From positions 1 through 64,000 of the forward strand of contig CAIOLW010000144.1 of NCBI GenBank assembly GCA_903859215.1: 64,000 nt of DNA. Direction: 5' to 3'. The notes under the pieces are model-generated. The model searched no databases. It was not told the DNA's origin and saw nothing but the letters and a program-made list of their open reading frames with translations. Of the stretch, positions 1 to 8,928 are shown in pieces. Every line of letters begins with the position of its first letter. Position 1 is the first letter of the stretch. The position numbers and the translations under genes were made by a program. Source of the stretch: an uncultured bacterium. GTDB lineage: Bacteria > Krumholzibacteriota > Krumholzibacteriia > LZORAL124-64-63.

Positions 1-115
1 CTAGCGCGGCGAGCGTCGCCAGGAGCAGCAGGGCGGCGCCCACGCGCAGCGAAGCAAAGCCCGGCGCGCGCGGCGCCCGCGCTTTGGCGGCCGGCACGGC
101 CGCGGGCGCGTTCAC
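1..115 (-). CDS. Peptide-type ABC transporter permease (DppC/OppC-like), N-terminal fragment
   Basis: Only the first 38 codons are in the window. The GTG start overlaps the stop of the upstream permease gene (GTGA overlap), which signals translational coupling. The fragment reads as an Ala/Pro-rich cytoplasmic leader and then a hydrophobic stretch (VGAALLLLATLAAL), as expected for the first membrane helix of the second permease of a dipeptide/oligopeptide importer. The assignment as DppC/OppC rests mainly on position after a DppB-like gene, since the two permeases of this importer class are normally encoded in that order. The rest of the gene lies beyond base 1. Confidence 0.6.
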   Translation of the reverse strand, partial: MNAPAAVPAAKARAPRAPGFASLRVGAALLLLATLAAL

Positions 116-1092
116 GGCGTCTCCTGGCCGGACAGGCGGACGCGCGGGTCGACGCGCCGGCAGGCGATATCCGCCAGCAGCGAGCCGAGCGTCACCAGCA
201 CGGCCGACAGCAGCGTGGTGGCCATGATCACGGGATAGTCGCGCGCGCCGATCGCCTCGACCGCCACGCGCCCGAGGCCGGGCCAGCCGAAGACCGTCTC
301 GACGACGACGGCGCCGCCCACCAGTTGCGGCAGGTGCAGGCCGGCGAGCGTCACCAGCGGCAGCAGCGCGTGCGGCAGGGCGTGCCGCCACAGCAGGCGC
401 CGCTCGGACACGCCGCGCGCGCGCGCGGCGAGGATGAAGTCCTGCGCGAGGGCCTCGTCGAGCGCGGCGCGCAGGTAGCGGGCGGTCGCCATGAACGAGC
501 CGAGCGCGAGCGTCGCCACCGGCAGCGCGAGGTGCCGCAGCAGGTCGAACAGCCGCGCCCCGGCGGGCAGCCCGGCCGCGCCGGCCGAGCCGTAGCCCCC
601 CGACGGCAGCCAGCCCAGCCCGCGACCGAACAGCAGGATGAGCATGAGCCCCAGCCAGTAGCCCGGCATCGAGAGGAAGGCGAGGCCGGCGCCGCCGACC
701 AGATGGTCGGGCGCCCGGCCGCGGTACGCCGCCATCAGCACGGCGGCCCCCAGCGCGAGCGCGAGTTGCAGGACATAGGCGGACGTCGTCAGCAGGAGCG
801 TGGGCCCGAGCGCCTCGCGGACGACGTCGGCGACCGGGCGTTGCTGTCGCCAGCTCTGCCCCCAGTCGCCGCGCGCGCACTGCGCGACCCAGTGCAGGTA
901 CTGCGCGGCGAGCGGCTGGTCGAGCCCGAGGCGCTCGCGCAGCAACTGGTGCGCGCGCGCATCCGATGTCTCGCCGACCGAGGCCACGAGCGGATCGCCG
1001 GGCGCCAGGCGCACGACGGCGAACACGATGGTCGCCAGCAGGACGAGCATCAGCAGGGACCACAGGAGGCGTCGCGCGAGCCAGGGGATCAT
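112..1092 (-). CDS. Peptide-type ABC transporter permease (DppB/OppB family)
   Basis: A 326-residue inner-membrane permease of the importer family that moves dipeptides, oligopeptides or nickel chelates. The N-terminus (MIPWLARRLLWSLLMLVLLA, then VRLAPGDPL) is the family signature: a first helix followed by the APGDP motif. Around residue 220 the segment ARARGVSERRLLWRHALPHA fits the cytoplasmic EAA loop that contacts the ATPase. Length is normal for DppB. An AAGGA-like ribosome site precedes the ATG. It is the first gene of its operon and overlaps the next permease by 4 bases. No solute-binding protein or ATPase is visible, so the substrate cannot be named. Confidence 0.9.
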   Translation of the reverse strand: MIPWLARRLLWSLLMLVLLATIVFAVVRLAPGDPLVASVGETSDARAHQLLRERLGLDQPLAAQYLHWVAQCARGDWGQSWRQQRPVADVVREALGPTLLLTTSAYVLQLALALGAAVLMAAYRGRAPDHLVGGAGLAFLSMPGYWLGLMLILLFGRGLGWLPSGGYGSAGAAGLPAGARLFDLLRHLALPVATLALGSFMATARYLRAALDEALAQDFILAARARGVSERRLLWRHALPHALLPLVTLAGLHLPQLVGGAVVVETVFGWPGLGRVAVEAIGARDYPVIMATTLLSAVLVTLGSLLADIACRRVDPRVRLSGQETP

Positions 1093-1430
1093 GTCCGTCC
1101 TTCGCGGTCGGGACCGGGGAATGGTGATAGTAGGAACGGCCCGGCGCGGCGGTCAAGCGCTGCGGTCGCGCCAGCGGGCATCCTGCACGGCCGGCGCCCC
1201 CCTTCCCTGCCGGTCCGCACGATTCCCGGTCCTTCCCCGCCGGTCCCCCGGCGGCGCGCGCGGTCCCGGTCGTTCCGCGTGATTCCTGCCTGTTCCCTGT
1301 CGTTCCCCGGGCCGCTGCCGCGCCGCGATCCCGGCGGCGCCGGTACGGTTCTTTCAATACCGGCCCGGCATTCCCTGTCCACGGGCAGGTGGGCACCGGA
1401 AGCCACAGACGAACAACCGAGGGGATCACC
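1093..1430. other. Divergent intergenic region
   Basis: This 338-base gap separates the minus-strand permease operon from the plus-strand lipoprotein gene. It holds the permease promoter at 1127-1156. The part from about 1190 to 1320 is C-rich with repeated TTCCC/GTTCC words. I could not place a convincing plus-strand promoter for the lipoprotein gene, although one must lie here. No conserved RNA or small gene was recognised. Confidence 0.6.
1127..1156 (-). promoter_or_regulatory. Probable sigma70-type promoter of the peptide permease operon
   Basis: On the minus strand TTGACC (1151-1156) is separated by 18 bases from TACTAT (1127-1132). Transcription would begin about 28 bases before the ATG at 1092. 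Assignment is by match to the consensus and position only. Confidence 0.45.
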
Positions 1431-3494
1431 ATGGCGATGCGTTGGATCACCACCACGAGCCCGGCCGACCGCCGCGCGAGCGCGCGGATCGCCGCGGCAC
1501 TGCTCGTGGCCGTCGCACTCGCGGCCCTGGCCGGCTGCGACATCAACAAGCCCGAGATGCCGACGTTCGACACGTCGTTGACGCTGCCCCTGGGCGTCGA
1601 GCGGCTGGACGTCGCGGACGCCCTCGGCAGCGAGGACTTCCTGGCGACGGGCAACGACGGCAGCCTCCTGTTCAAGGTCGACGGCACGGCCGACACCCTG
1701 AGCTTCAACTTCGACCTCTCGGCCGACGTGCCGGCGCGGTCGATGAACCAGGGGCTCGGCTCGTTCTCGCTCGCCTCGTTCGGTCCCCTCTCCTACGGCT
1801 TCCTGCTGGGCGACGTGTGGGCGCCCGCCGCCATGGCCAACGGCCTGACGATGGTCGTGCCGCCGTTCCCCGTCGTCGTCACCAGCGCCGACCAGGACGT
1901 GCCCGAGATCAATGCCGCCACGCTCGCCTCCGGGACCGCTTCGGTAACCGTCTCCAACGGCCTGCCGGTCACGATCTCGGACGCCGGCGGCCCCGACCAG
2001 CTGGTGCTGGTGCTGGAGAGCCCCACCGGCGTCGCCTTCGCCACGTTCACCTTCGGTCCGATCGCCGCCGGTACCAGCCAAACGCGCACGGTCGACCTGG
2101 CCGGCGCGGTCCTGCCCGACCGCCTGCGCGTGAGGCTGGCCGGCGGCTCGGCCGGTTCGGGCGACCAGGCCGTGACGATCAACAGCGGCGCCGCGCTGGA
2201 CGTCGAGGCGACGTTCACCGACCTGCTGGTGTCGTCCGCTACGGCCGTCGTCGGCGCCCAGGGCTTCGCCACGACGTTCAGTTCGCCGCTCCCGTCCGGC
2301 TACGAGGTCACCGAGGCCGTGCTGGCCGGCGGGTCGGCCCAGTTGAGCGTCACCAACGACATGCCGGTGCCGTGCCAGGCCCTCCTGACCTGGCCGGGCC
2401 TGCGCAGCGCCGACGGCTCGCCGCTGGTCGAGCAGTTCACCCTGGCCGCGAACGCCGCGGCTTCCCATACCATCAACTTCGCCGGCTACACGCTGGCCGA
2501 CGGCGGCGCGCCGCTGACGTCGCTCGACGCGACCGTCAGCGTGACCTCGCCCGGCAGCAGCGGCCTGCCCGTGACGATGAATTCCGGCGACGGCCTGACC
2601 GCGACGCTCGGCGCCGCGACGATCACGTTCGCCAGCGTGACCGGCGTGATCCCCGAGGCGGTGGTCGTGCTGGACCCGACCGTCGAGAACATCGACCTGC
2701 CCGCCGAGCTGAACGGCCTGTCCCTGACGGCGGCCACGTTGACGCTCGAACTGGACACGGCCGCGTCCCTGCCCGGAAGCGTCGACCTGACCCTGCGCGG
2801 CGTGGCGGCCAACGGCCACGTCAGCGACCTGACGGTCAGCCGGGCCCTGAACCAGGACCCGGGCAAGGCCCTGACCGAGATCGTGCTCGACCAGAACAAC
2901 AGCGGGATCGTCGACTTCCTGAACAACCTGCCCGAGCGCATCACCCTGCTGGGCCAGGTGGCCCTCGGCGGCGCCGGCACCGTCGGCACCGTGCATCCGA
3001 ACGACCAGGCCGTCGTGCGCTGGCGGATCGTGGCGCCGGTGGAAGTCGTCATCGACGGCGCGAGCCTCAACAGCGACCCGCGCCTGCTGAACGTCGACGC
3101 GAAGATGCAGGAAAACATCTCCACCCACGCGCAGGGCGCCCAGGCCCAGCTCGAGGTGCTCAACCACCTGCCGCTGGCCCTGTCGCTGACCGTGCTGGTG
3201 GGCCAGGACGCAAACACGCTGGACACGGCGCCGCTGCTGGCCATCGGGCCCCTGACCATCGACGCCGCCCAGCTCGATCCCGTGACGCACACCGTCTCGC
3301 AGGCCGTCGTCAGCCGGCCGACGTTCCAGCTGACCGCCGAACAGGCGCAGGTCTTCGGACAGCCCGGCCTGGTCACCAAGGTCGTGGCCACGCTCCCGTC
3401 GTCGAACGGGCAGCCGGCCCGCGTGCTCGCGACGGATTACCTCGAGGTGCGCGGCACCATCCAGTTGGACGTCCTGGTCGACAACCAGTTCTAG
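1431..3494 (+). CDS. Putative secreted lipoprotein of repeated beta-type segments
   Basis: A 687-residue protein of unknown function. The ATG at 1431 is preceded by GAGGGG at good spacing; an earlier in-frame ATG at 1389 lacks one. Residues 20-36 form a hydrophobic signal ending in the lipobox LAGC, so lipidation at Cys36 is expected. The rest is rich in Thr, Ser, Val, Ala and Gly and contains loosely repeated segments of the type SVTVSNGLPVTISDAGG, AQLSVTNDMPVPCQA, VTSPGSSGLPVTMNSGDG. This suggests several related beta-sandwich modules of about 100 residues. It is followed after 43 bases by a beta-barrel gene and probably shares its transcript, so the two may act together at the outer membrane. 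No enzyme motif was seen. Confidence 0.75.
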   Translation: MAMRWITTTSPADRRASARIAAALLVAVALAALAGCDINKPEMPTFDTSLTLPLGVERLDVADALGSEDFLATGNDGSLLFKVDGTADTLSFNFDLSADVPARSMNQGLGSFSLASFGPLSYGFLLGDVWAPAAMANGLTMVVPPFPVVVTSADQDVPEINAATLASGTASVTVSNGLPVTISDAGGPDQLVLVLESPTGVAFATFTFGPIAAGTSQTRTVDLAGAVLPDRLRVRLAGGSAGSGDQAVTINSGAALDVEATFTDLLVSSATAVVGAQGFATTFSSPLPSGYEVTEAVLAGGSAQLSVTNDMPVPCQALLTWPGLRSADGSPLVEQFTLAANAAASHTINFAGYTLADGGAPLTSLDATVSVTSPGSSGLPVTMNSGDGLTATLGAATITFASVTGVIPEAVVVLDPTVENIDLPAELNGLSLTAATLTLELDTAASLPGSVDLTLRGVAANGHVSDLTVSRALNQDPGKALTEIVLDQNNSGIVDFLNNLPERITLLGQVALGGAGTVGTVHPNDQAVVRWRIVAPVEVVIDGASLNSDPRLLNVDAKMQENISTHAQGAQAQLEVLNHLPLALSLTVLVGQDANTLDTAPLLAIGPLTIDAAQLDPVTHTVSQAVVSRPTFQLTAEQAQVFGQPGLVTKVVATLPSSNGQPARVLATDYLEVRGTIQLDVLVDNQF

Positions 3495-3537
3495 GGAATC
3501 ACCTCCCGCGCGGCGGGAGCAGCAAAGGACCGGAAAC

Positions 3538-4824
3538 ATGAAGAGCATCCCGAAGAACATCGCGCAGGCCCGGCGGCGGCACCCGACCCTCGCCTGGGCG
3601 ACGACGGCCCTGCTGGTCGCGATCACGGCTGCCCTGTGGGCCGGCCCGGCCGCGGCGCAGAGCCCGGTCCGCGCCTGGGGCATGGGCGGCGCCGGCGGCG
3701 CCGTGGCCCAGGGCCTCGAGGCCGTCACCTTCAACCCGGCCAACCTGGCCTTCAGCGAGCACTCGAGCGTGGGCATGGCCGGCGCGGCGGTGTCGGTGCA
3801 GAACAACTCACTGAGCCTGGACCGCTACAACGAGATCACGGGCACGCACCTCGACGGCGCGGCCAAGACGAGGCTGCTCGCGGACATCCCCGCGGGCGGC
3901 TTCAGCCTCGACGCCGACGTGCGCGCCTCGGCGCTCGGCTTCCAGTTCGGGAACGTCGCGCTGACGGCCGGCGCCGTCGGCACCGGCCACGGCAACCTCG
4001 ACAAGGACTACTTCGACCTGGTGCTGTACGGCAACCAGCTGGGCAAGACGGTCGACTTCAGCAACACCTACGGCGAAGGCAGCGCGATGGGCGCGGCGAC
4101 GGTGTCGTTCGGCACGAAGCTGCTCTCGCTGGGCGGCGCACAGCTGGGCGCCGGCGTCAACGTGCGCTACCTGTACGGCGTGTACGAGATGCACGTGGCC
4201 GATGCCGGCGGGTCATTGACCACCGGCATGACCGAGATCGCCGGCGATGCGCACGTCTCGACGGTGTCGAGCGAGGGCGGCCGCGGCTACGGCGTGGACG
4301 TGGGGCTGGCCCTGCGCACGCCCGGCGGCATGCAACTGGGCCTGACGCTGGAGAACGCGCAGGGCCGGATGGAGTGGAACCGCAACGTCGAGAACCGCGA
4401 GTACCGCGTCACCGCGGCGGACATCAACCTGCTCAACACGAACATCGATGCCTCGGTCAACGATGCGGACTCCACCTGGGCCGGCAATCCGTACACCACC
4501 GAACTGCCGCGCACCGCGCGCCTGGGCGCGTCGGCGAAGGTCGGACCGTTCGTGCTGGCGGCGGACTACCTGCAGGGCTTCGAGAACCGCGGCCTGGTCT
4601 CCACCAACGGTCGCGTGGCGGCGGGCGTCGAGTGGCAGCTGGGCTTCCTCAAGCCCCGCTTCGGCGCCGCCAGCGGCGGCGTGCAGGGCCAGAGCGCCTC
4701 GGCGGGCCTGGGCCTGGACCTCGGGTTCTGGCACATCGACGCGGCGGCCGTCACCCGCGGCGGCTTGAAGGTGGGCGACACCAAGGGCCTGGGCGTGGCC
4801 GTGGCCTCTTCGCTGGTCTTCTAG
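3538..4824 (+). CDS. Outer-membrane beta-barrel protein, DUF5723/PorV-like
   Basis: A 428-residue protein with a long Sec signal peptide ending near AAA-Q (residues 1-41). The mature N-terminus (RAWGMGGAGGAVAQGLEAVTFNPANLAF) is typical of the FadL/PorV/DUF5723 group of outer-membrane barrels: a Gly-rich start, then a NPANLA segment. Alternating hydrophobic strands continue to a C-terminus ending in Val-Phe, as in many proteins assembled by BamA. AAGGA lies about 8 bases before the ATG. It probably forms an operon with the preceding lipoprotein. The stop codon lies within the first unit of a 21-bp triplicated repeat. Cargo or function is not known. Confidence 0.75.
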   Translation: MKSIPKNIAQARRRHPTLAWATTALLVAITAALWAGPAAAQSPVRAWGMGGAGGAVAQGLEAVTFNPANLAFSEHSSVGMAGAAVSVQNNSLSLDRYNEITGTHLDGAAKTRLLADIPAGGFSLDADVRASALGFQFGNVALTAGAVGTGHGNLDKDYFDLVLYGNQLGKTVDFSNTYGEGSAMGAATVSFGTKLLSLGGAQLGAGVNVRYLYGVYEMHVADAGGSLTTGMTEIAGDAHVSTVSSEGGRGYGVDVGLALRTPGGMQLGLTLENAQGRMEWNRNVENREYRVTAADINLLNTNIDASVNDADSTWAGNPYTTELPRTARLGASAKVGPFVLAADYLQGFENRGLVSTNGRVAAGVEWQLGFLKPRFGAASGGVQGQSASAGLGLDLGFWHIDAAAVTRGGLKVGDTKGLGVAVASSLVF

Positions 4825-4881
4825 ACGGGATGACCGGGCTTCTAGACGGGATGACTGGGTTTCTAGACGGGACGACTGGGC
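4819..4881 (+). repeat. 21-bp tandem repeat, three copies, covering the barrel gene stop codon
   Basis: Three head-to-tail units at 4819-4839, 4840-4860 and 4861-4881 share the form TTCTAGACGGGAYGAYYGGG plus one base. The unit starts at the last codons of the barrel gene (Val-Phe-stop), so the gene end has been copied twice. As 21 is a multiple of three, each copy brings two in-frame stops (TAG and, in the first two units, TGA). Confidence 0.9.
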
Positions 4882-4911
4882 GGGAGCGTCGCCGGCACGT
4901 CGATTGACGAC

Positions 4912-5640
4912 TCAGCCGACTTCCAGCCCCCACGCCCGGCAAAAGGCGTCGGCCAGTCGCGGCAGCAGCTGCGACTGGCCTTCGTCGTCCAGGGGGGCGC
5001 CCAGCAATTGGCCGAGGTCGGTGGTGACCATGGCGAGCGTGGCGCGGTCGGGCGCCGGGCGGCGCGGGTCAGGGTGCAGGAAGCGCGGCAGTTCGAGGTG
5101 CGCCGGGCCGGCCAGGATGGAACCGTGCTGCAGGAAGACGTCGCCGCGCCGCCGCTGCGCCGAGCCGACGAGCTTGCGGCCGCGCACGTTGATCTCGTGG
5201 CGGCCGGCACTCTTGAAGCAGACCATGCCGCGCGCGTCGTCGCGGCTCTCGCCGCCCGAGACGTCCGCCGGCAGGCCGAGGTCGCGCAGGAACAGCACGA
5301 GCGCCTCGTTGATGCGCGTGTAGGTCTGGTGCAGCGTCGTCCCGAACAGTTCCGACGGGCTGGTGCCGACCACGGCGTAGGTCAGTTCGTCCCCGTGCAG
5401 GATGGCGCGGCCGCCGGTGGGCCGGCGCACCAGGCCATAGCCCGCTGCCGCGATCGCGCCGGCGTCGAACCCTTCGAGGGACTGGTGGTACCCGTAGGAG
5501 ACGGCGAACGGCCGCCAGCGGTAAAGACGGAGCACCGGCAGGTCGCCCGGCCGGTGCTCGTCAAGGAGCGCGGCATCCCGCGCCATGTTCGCCGCGCCGT
5601 CGGCGGCGCCCTCGATGAGGATCCTCAGCTTGCCCGCCAC
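4912..5640 (-). CDS. LipM-like octanoyltransferase / lipoate-protein ligase A family protein
   Basis: A 242-residue member of the BPL_LplA_LipB family. It has RRPTGGRAILHGDELTY (residues 72-88), the substrate-binding signature, and a Lys-containing segment RKLVGSAQ (155-162). Cys141 in the MVCF motif matches the position of the catalytic cysteine of LipM-type octanoyl-ACP:protein transferases, so this activity is preferred over ATP-dependent lipoate ligase. The GTG start at 5640 follows TGAGG, which overlaps the stop of gcvPB 8 bases upstream. As last gene of the glycine cleavage operon it probably loads GcvH with octanoate for LipA to convert to lipoyl; LipA is not in the window. Lipoate ligase remains the alternative. 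Confidence 0.85.
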   Translation of the reverse strand: MAGKLRILIEGAADGAANMARDAALLDEHRPGDLPVLRLYRWRPFAVSYGYHQSLEGFDAGAIAAAGYGLVRRPTGGRAILHGDELTYAVVGTSPSELFGTTLHQTYTRINEALVLFLRDLGLPADVSGGESRDDARGMVCFKSAGRHEINVRGRKLVGSAQRRRGDVFLQHGSILAGPAHLELPRFLHPDPRRPAPDRATLAMVTTDLGQLLGAPLDDEGQSQLLPRLADAFCRAWGLEVG

Positions 5641-5648
5641 GCGCGACC

Positions 5649-7145
5649 TCAGCAGTTGCAGGGGCCCATCCACCGCAGGTCGGGATCGCGGGCGGCCTTG
5701 GCCTCGTCCATGCGACCGACCGGCGTGTGGTGCGGGGCGCCGTGCAGCAGGTCCGGGTCGGTGGCGGCCTCCTCGCGGATGCGCTTCATCACCGCGACGA
5801 AGTGGTCGAGGCTCTCGCGAGACTCGGTCTCGGTGGGCTCGACCATGAACGCCTCTTCGACGATCAGCGGGAAGTACACCGTCGGCGCGTGCAGCCCGTA
5901 GTCGAGCAGGCGCTTGGCGATGTCCAGCGTGCGGACGCCGAAGTCGCGCTTCCAGCCCGCGCCCGTGGCCACGAACTCGTGCAGGCAGTCCTCGGCGTGC
6001 TCGACCTCGATCACGTCCTTCAGCTGGTGCTTGAGGTAGTTCGCATTCAGCACGGCGCACTCGGTGACGCGCTTCAACCCGTCGCGCCCGTTGCGCAGGA
6101 TGTAGGCCAGCGCCCGCAGGCAGACGCCCACGTTGCCGTAGTAGGCGTGGATGGCCGTGTCGTCGACGCCCGGCAGGCGATCGAGCGTGAACGTGCCGTC
6201 GGCCGCCTGGCCGATGCGCGGGCCGGGCAGGAACGGGACCAGGTCGGCGGCCACGCAGATGGGGCCGGCGCCCGGGCCGCCGCCGCCGTGCGGCGTGCTG
6301 AACGTCTTGTGCAGGTTCATGTGCACGACGTCGAAGCCCATGTCGCCGGGCCGGGCCTTGCCGAGGATCGCGTTGAGGTTGGCGCCGTCCATGTAGAGGC
6401 GGCCGCCGGCCTCGTGCACGATGCGCGCGACCTCGACGATGTCGTTCTCGAACAGCCCGAGCGTGTTCGGGTTGGTGATCATGATGCCGGCGGTCTTCGG
6501 GCCCACCGCGGCCTTCAGCGCTGCGAGGTCGATGCGGCCGTCCGCCTTCGAGGCGATCTGCCGCGGCGTCAGGCCCATGATCGCGACGCTGGCCGGGTTC
6601 GTGCCGTGCGCCGAGTCGGGGATCAGGATCTCCGTGCGCGCCGTGTCGCCGCGCGACTCGTGCCAGGCGCGGATGACCAGCATGCCCAGGTACTCGCCGT
6701 GCGCGCCGGCGGCCGGGACCAGGCTGCAGCCGGCGAAACCCGAGATCTCGCACAGCGCCTTCTCAAGGTGCATCAGCGCGCCGAGCAGGCCCTGGATGTC
6801 GGCCACGTCCTGCTCCGGGTGCAGGTCGGCGAAGCCCTGCATCGCCGCCACCTGTTCGTTCAGGCGCGGGTTGTACTTCATCGTGCAGCTGCCCAAAGGG
6901 TACATGCCGCGCTCGATGTGGTGGTTCAGGTTCGACAGCGCGGTGAAGTGGCGCATCACTTCCGGCTCGCTGATGGCCGGGAAGTCGGCCGGCGCCGCGC
7001 GCAGCGCGGAGACCGGCAGCTTGGGCGCGGGCTCGCCCTCCCAGCGCGGGAAGGTCAGGCCGCGCCGCCCCGGCGCGCCCTTGTCGAACAGAGAGCCGGG
7101 CAGTTCGCCCAGCCAGCCGGCAGCCACCTGACGTTCGCCGCTCAT
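5649..7145 (-). CDS. gcvPB: Glycine dehydrogenase (decarboxylating), subunit 2
   Basis: A 498-residue C-terminal half of the P-protein, as found in organisms with a two-subunit enzyme. It decarboxylates glycine and passes the aminomethyl group to the lipoyl arm of GcvH, in the cytoplasm. The PLP lysine is predicted at Lys280 within NLHKTFSTPHGGGGPG, a strongly conserved segment. The N-terminal MYPLGSCTMKYNPRLNE region (81-97) is also diagnostic. The ATG at 7145 overlaps the gcvPA stop by one base (TGATG), so the two halves are probably translated in equal amounts. Length is normal for the subunit. Confidence 0.97.
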   Translation of the reverse strand: MSGERQVAAGWLGELPGSLFDKGAPGRRGLTFPRWEGEPAPKLPVSALRAAPADFPAISEPEVMRHFTALSNLNHHIERGMYPLGSCTMKYNPRLNEQVAAMQGFADLHPEQDVADIQGLLGALMHLEKALCEISGFAGCSLVPAAGAHGEYLGMLVIRAWHESRGDTARTEILIPDSAHGTNPASVAIMGLTPRQIASKADGRIDLAALKAAVGPKTAGIMITNPNTLGLFENDIVEVARIVHEAGGRLYMDGANLNAILGKARPGDMGFDVVHMNLHKTFSTPHGGGGPGAGPICVAADLVPFLPGPRIGQAADGTFTLDRLPGVDDTAIHAYYGNVGVCLRALAYILRNGRDGLKRVTECAVLNANYLKHQLKDVIEVEHAEDCLHEFVATGAGWKRDFGVRTLDIAKRLLDYGLHAPTVYFPLIVEEAFMVEPTETESRESLDHFVAVMKRIREEAATDPDLLHGAPHHTPVGRMDEAKAARDPDLRWMGPCNC

Positions 7146-8512
7146 CACTTGCCCTTTCCACCGGCCGCCGCGAACTCCGCGAGCAGGGCCGCATACTGGT
7201 CGACCTGGTACAGCAGGCGCTTCTCGGTGACGGCCACGAGGATGTCGTTCGGGCCGCAGCCGGCCACGCCGTCCAGCGGGATGCCCGCCAGCACGCCGCG
7301 GGCGCGCGCGAAGGCGCGGAACTCGCGGGCCGGGCGCGGCAGTCGCAGCACGGTCTCGTTGAAGACCGGGCCGGTGAACGGCAGCGTCACCCCGGGCACC
7401 GCCGCGGCCCGCTTGCGAAGCGCCTCGATGCGCGCGCGGTTGGCCTCGCCCAGCTCGACCAGGCCGCCGGCGCCGAGCATCGCCAGGTAGATCACGGCGC
7501 GCATCATGTTCAGGCCCTGGTTGCTGCAGATGTTGCTCGTGGCCTTCTCGCGACGGATGTGCTGTTCGCGCGTCTGCAGCGTCAGCACGTAGCCGTCCTG
7601 GCCGCGGCTGTCGGTGGTGCGGCCGACGATGCGGCCGGGGATGCGCCGCTTGTGCTCGTCGGTGCACGACAGGAACCCGAGCAGCGGGCCGCCCCAGGTG
7701 GGCGGGATGCCGAACGGCTGCGCTTCGCCCACGCACAGGTCGGCGCCGTACTCGCCGGGCGACTTGAGCAGCGTCAGGCTGACGGGATTGACCGCCGCGA
7801 TCACCATCGCGCCGGCAGCCTTCGCGACGGCCGACAGTTCACTGACCGGCTCGACCAGGCCCAGGTAGTTGGGATTCGGCAGGACGAAGGCCGCCGCCTG
7901 CACGTTCGCCAGCACGCTCTCGAGCGCGGCGGCGTCGGTGGTGCCGGCCGAACCGGCAGGCACCTCGACGACCGCGATGCCGGCGCCGCGCATCGAGGTG
8001 CGCACAACGCGGGCCCAGCGCGGGTTCAGCGTGGCCGGCAGCACGACCAGCGGCTTGCGCCTGGTGGCGACGGCGACCTGGCAGGCCTCGGCCAGCGCCG
8101 TGGCGCCGTCGTACATGCTCGCGTTGGCCACGGCCAGGCCCGTCAGGCGGCAGACGAAGCTTTGCCACTCGTAGATGGCCTGCAACGTTCCCTGCGAGAC
8201 CTCGGGCTGGTACGGCGTGTAGGCGGTCAGGAATTCGCTGCGCGAGACCAGGGCGTCGATGACCGCGGGGATCACCGTGTCGTAGACGCCGCCGCCCAGG
8301 AAGCTGACCAGCTCGGTCGTGCCGTGGTTGATCGAGGCCGCGCAACCGAACCAGCTGCGCACCTCCTCCTCGCTCAGGCCCAGGGGCAGGTCGAGGTCGC
8401 GACCGAGTCGCACGTTCGCAGGCAGGTGGCTGAACAGCTGCTCGATGCTGTCCAGTCCCATCACCGCGAGCATCTGGCGGATGTCCCCATCCGCGTGCGG
8501 AACGTAGGGCAT
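7145..8512 (-). CDS. gcvPA: Glycine dehydrogenase (decarboxylating), subunit 1
   Basis: A 455-residue N-terminal half of the P-protein. The start MPYVPHADGDIRQMLAVMG at 8512 is the usual beginning of this family; upstream in-frame codons lie within gcvH. Conserved stretches include INHGTTELVSFLGGG, TAYTPYQPEVSQGTLQ and NQGLNMMRA. This subunit lacks the PLP lysine, which is in GcvPB, and helps build the shared active site. It starts 7 bases after the gcvH stop and overlaps gcvPB by one base. A substrate of this operon would be glycine, feeding methylene-tetrahydrofolate through GcvT. Confidence 0.97.
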   Translation of the reverse strand: MPYVPHADGDIRQMLAVMGLDSIEQLFSHLPANVRLGRDLDLPLGLSEEEVRSWFGCAASINHGTTELVSFLGGGVYDTVIPAVIDALVSRSEFLTAYTPYQPEVSQGTLQAIYEWQSFVCRLTGLAVANASMYDGATALAEACQVAVATRRKPLVVLPATLNPRWARVVRTSMRGAGIAVVEVPAGSAGTTDAAALESVLANVQAAAFVLPNPNYLGLVEPVSELSAVAKAAGAMVIAAVNPVSLTLLKSPGEYGADLCVGEAQPFGIPPTWGGPLLGFLSCTDEHKRRIPGRIVGRTTDSRGQDGYVLTLQTREQHIRREKATSNICSNQGLNMMRAVIYLAMLGAGGLVELGEANRARIEALRKRAAAVPGVTLPFTGPVFNETVLRLPRPAREFRAFARARGVLAGIPLDGVAGCGPNDILVAVTEKRLLYQVDQYAALLAEFAAAGGKGK

Positions 8513-8519
8513 GCCCCGT

Positions 8520-8897
8520 TCAGCCTCCCAGCAGTTCGTTGTACGCGGCGGCGTCCAGCAGCGCATCCAGCTCGGCCGGCGCGCTCAGCTTGACCTTGAC
8601 CAGCCAGCCGCCGCCGAAAGAGTCGCTGTTGAGCAGCTCGGGGCTGCCCGTGACGGCGTCGTTGACGGCCACGATCTCGCCCGACACCGGCAGGTACAGG
8701 TCCGCGACGGCCTTCACCGATTCGATGGTGCCGACGGCGTCGCCCTGGGTGAAGGTCGAGCCGACCGCGGGCAGCTCGACGAACACGATGTCGCCCAGCT
8801 CGTGCGCCGCGAACTCGGTCACGCCCACGGTGCCGGTGCCACCGTCGACCAGGATCCACTCGTGTTCCTGTGTGTACTTGCGGTCTGCGGGTACCAT
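8520..8897 (-). CDS. gcvH: Glycine cleavage system H protein
   Basis: A 125-residue lipoyl carrier protein that shuttles the aminomethyl intermediate between the P, T and L proteins. The lipoylation lysine is Lys62 in GTIESVKAVADL, the family's ESVKA motif. The family's EHEW motif lies at residues 11-14, and the C-terminal LLGG is like other GcvH proteins. It lies 31 bases after gcvT and 7 bases before gcvPA. The LipM-like gene at the end of the same operon is the likely source of its octanoyl group. Confidence 0.97.
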   Translation of the reverse strand: MVPADRKYTQEHEWILVDGGTGTVGVTEFAAHELGDIVFVELPAVGSTFTQGDAVGTIESVKAVADLYLPVSGEIVAVNDAVTGSPELLNSDSFGGGWLVKVKLSAPAELDALLDAAAYNELLGG

Positions 8898-8928
8898 GCT
8901 CGATTGCCTCCTGCCAGGTGGTTGTCGG

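Noticed and set aside
1190-1320. Repeated TTCCC/GTTCC words in the intergenic region, considered as operator repeats
   Set aside because: Spacing is irregular and similar words recur at 14150-14220; simple C-rich composition explains them.
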